Assembly (NCBI GenBank): GCA_903931645.1
Contig: CAIZDF010000563.1
Span: forward strand, 1 to 8,439
Reading direction: 5' to 3'
DNA length: 8,439 nucleotides
DNA from: an uncultured Tolumonas sp.
GTDB taxonomy: Bacteria > Pseudomonadota > Gammaproteobacteria > Enterobacterales > Aeromonadaceae
This document shows, one piece after another, positions 1 to 4,789 of this stretch (its first letter is position 1; each line of letters begins with the position of its first letter). The notes below the pieces were generated by a model that had not been told where the DNA came from, searched no databases, and worked only from the letters and a program-made list of their open reading frames with translations. The position numbers were made by a program, and so were the translations under genes.

Positions 1-42
1 GCCGTCAACGACGCTGCAACTTCAAGTACGAAGGGTATATTC
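1..42. repeat. Possible end of a dispersed intergenic repeat, cut by the window edge
   Basis: The first bases contain CGTCAACGACG, an inverted repeat with 4-base arms and a 3-base spacer, followed by ACTTCAAGT, with 4-base arms around one base. Read on the minus strand, the phrase TACTTGAAGTTGCAGCGTC resembles, from memory, an intergenic element found in many copies in enterobacterial and related genomes. No second copy is in this window. The stretch is open in all three forward frames, so the tail of an upstream gene is possible, but no protein family is recognisable. The repeat identity rests on recall only. Confidence 0.35.
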
Positions 43-56
43 ACTGGTCATCTGTT

Positions 57-1010
57 ATGCGAGCGACACCATTACCCGACTCAGCCCCACGTCTGACGGC
101 TGCTCTGTTTCATCCGCGCTACTGGCCGCAATGGTTCAGCCAAGCACTGCTTTGGTTGATCGTGCAACTACCCTATCCAGTGCTTATGCAACTGGGTGCT
201 GCATTAGGTTGGCTCTCGATGAAGATCCTGCCACGCCGGGTTTTGATTGCCCGTAAAAACCTGCAACTCGCCTTTCCCGAATGGGATGAGGCGACACGCG
301 AGCAACAGATCCGGGAAAACTTTGCCAACGTGGGTCGTGGTATTTTTGAGACTGGTATGGCTTGGTTTTGGCCTGATCGTCGGATCCGCAAGATCATGCA
401 AGTAGTTGGTGCCGAACATGTCGAACAAGCCGTAGCAAACAGTCAAGGCATGCTGTTGTTATCCGCCCACTTTATGACGTTGGAATTGAATGCCCGCATG
501 TTTGGTATGTTGCGCCCGGGTGTTGGCGTCTATCGGCCAAACAAAAATCCGGTGCTGGAATATGCGCAATACACAGGCCGCTGTAAAAGTAACAAATATC
601 TGGTAAACCGACTCGATGTGAAAGGCATGATCAAAGCATTGCGCCAAGGCGAAGCGCTTTGGTATGCACCCGATCATGATTATGGCCACCATGCCAGCGT
701 GTTTGTGCCGTTCTTGGGCGTCAGTGATGCAGCCACGATCACCGGTACATCAACACTGGCGCGGGTGAAAAATACGGTCGTACTGCCCTGCTACAATATT
801 CGCCAGCCCAAAGGCGGTTATCAGCTGATCATTGAAGCGCCCTTGCAGGGTTACCCAACCGGTGATGATATCGCCGATGCCACCCGTAGTAATCAAGTGC
901 TGGAGACTGCAGTACGCAAAGCCCCAGCGCAATATATGTGGTTACACCGCCGCTTCAAATCCCGCCCGGATGGCACACAGTTTTTGTATAAACCCGGCGA
1001 AGAGCGCTGA
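57..1010 (+). CDS. lpxL: Lipid A late acyltransferase, LpxL/LpxP (HtrB) family
   Basis: This inner-membrane enzyme transfers a secondary acyl chain (laurate, or palmitoleate for LpxP) from acyl-ACP to Kdo2-lipid IVA in lipid A synthesis. The 317 residues are close to the 306 of E. coli LpxL and LpxP. The N-terminus carries the family phrase HPRYW (19-23) and a hydrophobic segment with VQLPYPVL (about 29-54), the probable membrane anchor. The catalytic HX4E motif is HFMTLE, with H138 and E143. Other conserved blocks are ETGMAWFWPDRR (98-109), YRPN (159-162), APDHDYG (204-210) and QYMWLHRRFKSRP (292-304). The ATG at 57 puts HPRYW at the usual distance from the start, but no good Shine-Dalgarno sequence precedes it and the frame stays open to the window edge. 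The gene ends before a strong terminator. LpxL and LpxP cannot be separated by eye; the family is certain, the symbol is a best guess. Confidence 0.9.
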   Translation: MRATPLPDSAPRLTAALFHPRYWPQWFSQALLWLIVQLPYPVLMQLGAALGWLSMKILPRRVLIARKNLQLAFPEWDEATREQQIRENFANVGRGIFETGMAWFWPDRRIRKIMQVVGAEHVEQAVANSQGMLLLSAHFMTLELNARMFGMLRPGVGVYRPNKNPVLEYAQYTGRCKSNKYLVNRLDVKGMIKALRQGEALWYAPDHDYGHHASVFVPFLGVSDAATITGTSTLARVKNTVVLPCYNIRQPKGGYQLIIEAPLQGYPTGDDIADATRSNQVLETAVRKAPAQYMWLHRRFKSRPDGTQFLYKPGEER

Positions 1011-1020
1011 TCTATCAGAC

Positions 1021-1050
1021 TTGTGTACTTTTAACTACATACCCTAATTT
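1021..1050 (+). promoter_or_regulatory. Weak candidate promoter for the carbonic anhydrase gene
   Basis: TTGTGT (1021-1026) and TAATTT (1045-1050) are separated by 18 bases and resemble sigma70 -35 and -10 boxes. Transcription would start near 1057 and would run through the 1067-1091 hairpin before reaching the gene. Alternative -10-like boxes, TATACT (1060-1065) and TATTAT (1098-1103), have no good -35 partner. The true promoter is not resolved. Confidence 0.22.
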
Positions 1051-1066
1051 AAGTATGGTTATACTA

Positions 1067-1091
1067 CAGCGCCTCAAAAGGCGCTGTTTTT
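1067..1091 (+). terminator. Intrinsic terminator of the lpxL-family gene
   Basis: A perfect 8-bp GC-rich stem, CAGCGCCT (1067-1074) with AGGCGCTG (1079-1086), closes a CAAA loop and is followed by five T residues (1087-1091). It lies 57 bases after the acyltransferase stop and 30 bases before the carbonic anhydrase start. It separates the two genes unless the carbonic anhydrase promoter lies upstream of it. Confidence 0.85.
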
Positions 1092-1120
1092 CTGGTTTAT
1101 TATTCATTCGGGATCTTCAC

Positions 1121-1855
1121 ATGAAAAAAAATCTGCTCTGTGCTGCTATGTTGTTTGCCTCCTGTTCTGCTTTCGCGGCTGAACAGCACGTTCACTGGGA
1201 TTACAGTGGTGATAAAGGGCCAGAAAACTGGGCTAAATTGACCCCTGAATTTGGTGCCTGTGCGGGTAAAAACCAGACTCCGGTTAACCTGACCGGTTTC
1301 ATCCAAGCCGACCTGAAACCACTGAAATTTAACTACAAAGTGGGTGGCAGCCAGATCCTGAATAACGGCCATACCGTTCAGGTCGTTTACGATGCGGGCA
1401 GCAATGTGGTGATCGACGGCGTCGAATATGAACTGAAGCAATTCCATTTCCATGCCCCGAGTGAAAATGAGATCAAAGGTGAGTCTTATCCATTAGAAGG
1501 CCATTTCGTTCAAGCCGATAAAAACGGTAATCTGGCCGTCGTTGCGGTAATGTTCAAAGAAGGCAAAGCTAACCCAGTGTTAGAAACTTTGTGGGCCCAT
1601 TTGCCAGCTAAAGAAGGCGATAAAATCGCGCTGACGCCAGCTCATAACGCGTTGGATCTGCTGCCAAAAAATCATGCTTACTACCGTTTCAGCGGTTCAC
1701 TGACCACCCCTCCTTGCACCGAAGGCGTTCGTTGGATCGTGATGAAAAAACCCGTATTTGTGTCTAAAGCACAAATTGATGCGTTCAAAAAAGTGATGGG
1801 CCACGATAACAATCGCCCACTACAAGCAGTGAACGCCCGCGAAATTCTCGAGTAA
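1121..1855 (+). CDS. cah: Secreted alpha-class carbonic anhydrase
   Basis: This zinc enzyme interconverts CO2 and bicarbonate and should act in the periplasm. The 244-residue precursor starts with a Sec signal peptide (MKKNLLCAAMLF...) with probable signal peptidase I cleavage after AFA at residue 19, giving a mature protein of about 225 residues. Zinc ligands are H109 and H111 (QFHFHAP) and H128 (LEGHFVQ). H84 in NNGHTV matches the proton-shuttle histidine, E126 and T195 match the Glu-Thr gatekeepers, and SLTTPPCTEGV (193-203) is the family signature. C47 and C199 are placed to form the disulfide typical of bacterial alpha enzymes. The frame is open upstream to an ATG at 1055, but that start would read through the terminator hairpin and destroy the signal peptide, so 1121 is chosen. 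Its ribosome binding site (GGGA, 1110-1113) is modest. A C at residue 15 is not in a proper lipobox. Confidence 0.95.
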   Translation: MKKNLLCAAMLFASCSAFAAEQHVHWDYSGDKGPENWAKLTPEFGACAGKNQTPVNLTGFIQADLKPLKFNYKVGGSQILNNGHTVQVVYDAGSNVVIDGVEYELKQFHFHAPSENEIKGESYPLEGHFVQADKNGNLAVVAVMFKEGKANPVLETLWAHLPAKEGDKIALTPAHNALDLLPKNHAYYRFSGSLTTPPCTEGVRWIVMKKPVFVSKAQIDAFKKVMGHDNNRPLQAVNAREILE

Positions 1856-1864
1856 TTTTGCATA

Positions 1865-1890
1865 AGCCTCTTCCTGTTTGGGGAGAGGCT
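1865..1890 (+). terminator. Hairpin after the carbonic anhydrase gene, possible weak terminator
   Basis: AGCCTCTTCC (1865-1874) pairs with GGGAGAGGCT (1881-1890), ten pairs with one G-T wobble, around the loop TGTTTG. It begins 10 bases after the stop codon. No T-run follows directly; the next one (TTTTTT, 1910-1915) is about 20 bases on. It may end transcription poorly or only protect the 3' end. Confidence 0.45.
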
Positions 1891-1920
1891 GCACCTTGTC
1901 ATATCCCTGTTTTTTGCACT

Positions 1921-1949
1921 TTGATTTTTATGGGCTTGCCGAGTATGGT
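1921..1949 (+). promoter_or_regulatory. Weak candidate promoter for nrdG
   Basis: TTGATT (1921-1926) and TATGGT (1944-1949) are spaced by exactly 17 bases, and each matches four of six consensus positions. A start near 1956 would give a leader of about 29 bases before nrdG. The TTGAT is also half of an FNR site, but the expected ATCAA half is absent. Confidence 0.3.
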
Positions 1950-1984
1950 GAGCAACATCAGCAACAAATCAGGAACCAGCCATC

Positions 1985-2467
1985 ATGTTTTATCATCAGT
2001 ATTACCCTATCGATGTCGTGAACGGCCCTGGTACGCGCTGCACATTATTTGTTTCTGGCTGCGAACATCAATGCCGTGGCTGTTACAACCAATCTACCTG
2101 GCGCGTCGATTCCGGCCATCTGTTTACCGCCGAAATGGCCGATCGCATCATCGCCGATCTGAATAACGATGCGATTAAACGTCGCGGACTGACGCTGTCC
2201 GGTGGCGATCCGCTGCATCCAGCTAATCAGACCGATGTTCTGGCGCTAGTAAAGCGCGTGCGCGCCGAATGTCCGGGCAAAGATATCTGGATGTGGACGG
2301 GTTATCTGTTAGCGGAATTATCACCTCGTCAGCAAGAAATCGTGGCACTGATCGACGTGCTGATTGATGGCAAATTTGAACAAGAGTTGGCTGACCCTTC
2401 GTTAGTCTGGCGTGGCAGTAGCAATCAAATTGTGCATTATCTACGATCAGAACAAGATCACGCATAG
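1985..2467 (+). CDS. nrdG: Anaerobic ribonucleoside-triphosphate reductase-activating protein NrdG
   Basis: This cytosolic radical-SAM activase uses a 4Fe-4S cluster and S-adenosylmethionine to form the glycyl radical on NrdD, which enables dNTP synthesis without oxygen. The 160 residues match E. coli NrdG (154) nearly end to end: HQYYPIDVVNGPGTRCTLF at the start, the radical-SAM cysteines C26, C30 and C33 in CEHQCRGC, the SAM-contacting SGGDPLHP (72-79), AECPGKDIW (94-102) and WRGSSNQ (142-148). The last six residues, SEQDHA, extend beyond the E. coli end. The ATG at 1985 has a good Shine-Dalgarno AGGAA (1971-1975) nine bases upstream. In E. coli and many relatives nrdG follows nrdD; here the upstream neighbour is a carbonic anhydrase and no nrdD remnant is visible, so its partner must be encoded elsewhere. 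Confidence 0.96.
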   Translation: MFYHQYYPIDVVNGPGTRCTLFVSGCEHQCRGCYNQSTWRVDSGHLFTAEMADRIIADLNNDAIKRRGLTLSGGDPLHPANQTDVLALVKRVRAECPGKDIWMWTGYLLAELSPRQQEIVALIDVLIDGKFEQELADPSLVWRGSSNQIVHYLRSEQDHA

Positions 2468-2563
2468 CTGTGCAGCAAAACCTTTTATTTCCTCAGGTTG
2501 TTTTGATACAAAAACAGCCTGTTTTCTCCTATTTTTTACTGTGTTTTTTCAACTTTTTTTTGC

Positions 2564-2606
2564 ATGAATAACAACAATACCTACCGGTATATGACTTTTT
2601 ATTCAT
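2564..2606. repeat. Nested inverted repeat around TACCGGTA
   Basis: ATGAATAA (2564-2571) and TTATTCAT (2599-2606) are exact 8-base inverted arms. Their midpoint (2585) nearly coincides with that of the perfect palindrome TACCGGTA (2582-2589, midpoint 2585.5). The sequence between the arms and the core is not complementary. This geometry suits a dimeric DNA-binding protein better than an RNA stem. The right arm is shared with the ARG box-like site. Confidence 0.45.
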
Positions 2607-2607
2607 A
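2590..2607 (+). promoter_or_regulatory. Candidate ARG box (ArgR operator) upstream of speA
   Basis: TATGACTTTTTATTCATA fits the E. coli ARG box consensus WNTNAATWWWWATTNANW at 13 of its 14 constrained positions; the only mismatch is C for A at position 6. A second partial box starts with TGAATAA at 2565, but its right half is poor and its spacing (27 bases between centres) is not the usual 21. The site overlaps a weak -35 candidate (ATGACT, 2591-2596). Placement before an arginine-consuming enzyme makes sense, but the AT-rich background raises the chance of an accidental match. Confidence 0.4.
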
Positions 2608-2620
2608 CTTAACTCATAGT
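2591..2620 (+). promoter_or_regulatory. Weak candidate promoter for speA, distal
   Basis: ATGACT (2591-2596) and CATAGT (2615-2620) are spaced by 18 bases and each matches four of six sigma70 positions. The -35 box lies inside the ARG box-like site, so ArgR binding would block it. The transcript would have a leader of about 170 bases. Confidence 0.22.
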
Positions 2621-2666
2621 CAATCAAACCACTTCTTTTGAGTCTTACCACTGTCGTAAAAAAAGG

Positions 2667-2694
2667 TTTATCCCTCAGACATTACGCATAAAAT
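2667..2694 (+). promoter_or_regulatory. Weak candidate promoter for speA, proximal
   Basis: TAAAAT (2689-2694) matches five of six -10 positions. The only -35 option, TTTATC (2667-2672) at 16 bases, matches three of six. A start near 2701 would give a leader of about 97 bases that just includes the candidate leader ORF and its surrounding stem. Confidence 0.25.
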
Positions 2695-2730
2695 ACGCCG
2701 CGATCAGATGGGCGCAATAGGGATACTGCC

Positions 2731-2778
2731 ATGCTGCTGACACGAACGCGCCTGATACTACTATGTGATTATTGTTAA
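2731..2778 (+). CDS. Candidate 15-codon leader peptide upstream of speA
   Basis: The ORF encodes MLLTRTRLILLCDYC and stops with TAA, 19 bases before the speA ATG. A good Shine-Dalgarno, AGGGA (2719-2723), sits seven bases before its start. It contains two arginine codons (CGA, CGC), five leucines and two cysteines. Codons that are rare in E. coli and relatives (CGA, ATA, CTA, CTA) are bunched together. A stem of ATCAG (2703-2707) with CTGAT (2752-2756), stacked on GCGC (2712-2715) with GCGC (2748-2751), would enclose its ribosome binding site and start codon. The layout resembles regulatory upstream ORFs such as speFL before speF, but I do not recognise this peptide. It may be coincidental, since short ORFs occur by chance. 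Confidence 0.42.
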   Translation: MLLTRTRLILLCDYC

Positions 2779-2797
2779 TTTCACCTAAGGAACCGCC

Positions 2798-4705
2798 ATG
2801 GCAAACTGGTCTACCACAGACGCCCTAAAAATGTATAACGTTCCCTACTGGGGTGCCGGTTTTTTCCATATCGACGAGCAGGGTCGAGTAATGGTGACGC
2901 CAGACAAAACTCGTCTGGACTGCAAGATTGCGCTGGTCGATATCATCGAGCAACTGCGTGAACAAGGTTATGCCACGCCGGTCTTGTTACGCTTCCCGGA
3001 TATCATCAAAACCCGTATTAATGCGCTGTTTGGCGCCTTCGAACAGGCGATCCAAAGCTACGGCTACAAAGGCCGCTACCAGTGCGTTTACCCAATCAAA
3101 GTAAACCAACAAAATCAGGTTATCGAATCAGTCACCCGTGCATTTGCCGATAAACCGGCATTAGGTCTCGAAGCCGGTTCAAAACCAGAATTATTGGCGG
3201 TGTTGTCACATCACCATGACCAAGGTTCGGTGATCGTCTGCAACGGTTATAAAGACCGCGAATACGTACGTCATGCCCTGCTGGGTTCACTGCTCGGCCA
3301 TCATGTTTATATCGTGGTGGAGAAACCGTCAGAGCTGGAACTGATCCTCGATGAAGCCGCGCGTCTGAATATCACACCACGCATTGGTGTGCGCGCCCGT
3401 TTAGCGGCGCAAGGCTCCGGCAAATGGCAATCCAGCGGTGGGGCAAAATCCAAATTTGGTCTGAATGCCGCCCAGATCCTGAGTCTGGTCGAACGTCTGC
3501 GCGAAGCCGGTAAGCTCGATTGTCTGCAGTTAGTGCATTTCCACTTAGGTTCTCAGATCGCCAATATCCGCGATATTCAGGGCGGTATTCGCGAGTGCGG
3601 TCGTTTCTATGCAGAACTGCGTAAGCTGGGAGCCAACATTGAAGTGGTCGACGTCGGCGGTGGTCTGGGTGTCGATTACGAAGGCTCCCGTTCGCAAAGC
3701 CATTGCTCGGCGAACTATAACCTGCGCGAATACGCAAATAACGTCGTCTGGGGCATCGGTGATGTGTGCGAAGAGTTCGGTTTGCCGCATCCGATGATCA
3801 TCAGTGAATCCGGCCGCGCGATTACCGCACATCATGCGGTACTGATCTCCAATATCGTCGGCATGGAAAGCCAGTTACCAACCTTCCCACCGGAAGCACC
3901 CGGTACTGACGCACCACTGTTGCTGCAAAACATGTGGGACAGCTGGAATGAACTGCACGACAAAGAAGATCCGGGTTTGCTGGAAATTTTCCACGACTCG
4001 GTGTCTGATCTGGCCGATGTGCATACGCAATACACGTTAGGAATGCTGACCTTACAGCAGCGTGCCTGGGCGGAAGATCTGCATCTCAATCTGTGCCTGC
4101 AACTGAAAGACATGCTCAACCCGATCAATCGCATGCATCGTAATCTGCAGGATGAATTAAATGAGAAACTAGCCGATAAATGTTTCGTCAATTTCTCATT
4201 GTTCCAATCCCTGCCGGATGCCTGGGGGATCGACCAGATCTTCCCGATCATGCCATTGAGTGGGCTGGATCAACAACCAACTCGTCGTGGTGTGATCATG
4301 GATATCACCTGTGATTCTGACGGCACGATTAAAGAGTATGTTGATGGCGTCGGTATTGAAAGCACACTGCCAATGCCGGAAATTGACCCAGACAAAACCA
4401 GCTATATGGGTTTCTTCTTGGTCGGTGCCTATCAGGAAATTTTGGGCGACTTGCATAATCTATTTGGTGATACGCACAGCGCAGAAGTGACACTGAACGA
4501 CAGTGGCGAAGCAGTGATCACGAATATCATCAAAGGCGATAATGTCGATAACCTGCTGCGTTACGTCAACATCGACACCTCGGTGATCCGTCGTGATTAC
4601 CAAAAATTGGTGGCACACCCATCACTCAGTGAAGAAACACGTAAAGAGTTGCTGGAAGAGTTGGAAGCCGGTCTGCAAGGCTATGCCTACCTGGAAGATG
4701 AATAA
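2798..4705 (+). CDS. speA: Biosynthetic arginine decarboxylase SpeA
   Basis: This PLP- and Mg-dependent enzyme converts L-arginine to agmatine and CO2, the first step of the agmatine route to putrescine. It is a fold-type III decarboxylase: an alanine-racemase-like barrel followed by a beta domain. K101 in YPIKVNQ is the PLP lysine. HFHLGSQ (247-253), the phosphate-binding GGGLGVDYEG (287-296) and ESGR (337-340) follow, and C505 in CDSDG with GAYQE (543-547) completes the site across the dimer. The C-terminus GYAYLEDE is like the E. coli end. At 635 residues it is shorter than E. coli SpeA (658) because the E. coli N-terminal extension of about 25 residues is missing. AAGGA (2787-2791) lies six bases before the ATG. 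A terminator follows at once, so speB is not co-transcribed. No signal peptide is visible, so the enzyme should be cytosolic. Confidence 0.97.
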   Translation: MANWSTTDALKMYNVPYWGAGFFHIDEQGRVMVTPDKTRLDCKIALVDIIEQLREQGYATPVLLRFPDIIKTRINALFGAFEQAIQSYGYKGRYQCVYPIKVNQQNQVIESVTRAFADKPALGLEAGSKPELLAVLSHHHDQGSVIVCNGYKDREYVRHALLGSLLGHHVYIVVEKPSELELILDEAARLNITPRIGVRARLAAQGSGKWQSSGGAKSKFGLNAAQILSLVERLREAGKLDCLQLVHFHLGSQIANIRDIQGGIRECGRFYAELRKLGANIEVVDVGGGLGVDYEGSRSQSHCSANYNLREYANNVVWGIGDVCEEFGLPHPMIISESGRAITAHHAVLISNIVGMESQLPTFPPEAPGTDAPLLLQNMWDSWNELHDKEDPGLLEIFHDSVSDLADVHTQYTLGMLTLQQRAWAEDLHLNLCLQLKDMLNPINRMHRNLQDELNEKLADKCFVNFSLFQSLPDAWGIDQIFPIMPLSGLDQQPTRRGVIMDITCDSDGTIKEYVDGVGIESTLPMPEIDPDKTSYMGFFLVGAYQEILGDLHNLFGDTHSAEVTLNDSGEAVITNIIKGDNVDNLLRYVNIDTSVIRRDYQKLVAHPSLSEETRKELLEELEAGLQGYAYLEDE

Positions 4706-4731
4706 CTTTTTCAGATAGCAGTTAGATAAAC

Positions 4732-4764
4732 AAAAAGGGTTCGCATGACAGCGAACCCTTTTTT
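4732..4764. terminator. Bidirectional terminator shared by speA and btuB
   Basis: AAAAAGGGTTCGC (4732-4744) pairs perfectly with GCGAACCCTTTTT (4751-4763) around the loop ATGACA. On the plus strand the stem runs into six T residues, ending speA 26 bases after its stop. On the minus strand the A-run gives five U residues, ending btuB 26 bases after its stop. The two genes converge here. Confidence 0.92.
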
Positions 4765-4789
4765 ATTGCGCTCTCAATGCGAAAACAAA

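Larger units (their letters stand above)
2468..2797 (+). other. AT-rich regulatory intergenic region before speA
   Basis: These 330 bases between nrdG and speA hold no long ORF. The first 90 are rich in T-runs (2532-2537, 2544-2549, 2554-2561) with only weak A/T stems such as TTTTG-ATA-CAAAA near 2505-2515, so nrdG has no convincing terminator here. The centre holds a symmetric element and an ARG box-like site, and the last 100 bases hold a candidate leader ORF. These are listed separately. Confidence 0.6.

Noticed and set aside
1055..1120. Upstream in-frame ATG extending the carbonic anhydrase by 22 residues
   Set aside because: It lies before the terminator hairpin, has no ribosome binding site and would put a basic stretch ahead of a clear signal peptide starting at 1121.
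1133..1168. Lipoprotein signal in the carbonic anhydrase (FASC, C at residue 15)
   Set aside because: Phe at -3 does not fit the lipobox, and AFA at 17-19 is a good signal peptidase I site.
1921..1934. FNR site before nrdG
   Set aside because: Only the TTGAT half is present; the second half reads ATGGG instead of ATCAA, so anaerobic control by FNR cannot be claimed.
1858..1984. Remnant of nrdD before nrdG
   Set aside because: No frame shows the glycyl radical motif or the cysteine motifs of the NrdD C-terminus.
2708..2740. Overlapping ten-codon ORF (MGAIGILPCC) before speA
   Set aside because: It has no Shine-Dalgarno and lies in another frame from the better-supported ORF at 2731; probably chance.
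3372..4456. Long antisense ORFs inside speA
   Set aside because: They are shadows of the speA reading frame, with no recognisable domain or ribosome binding site.
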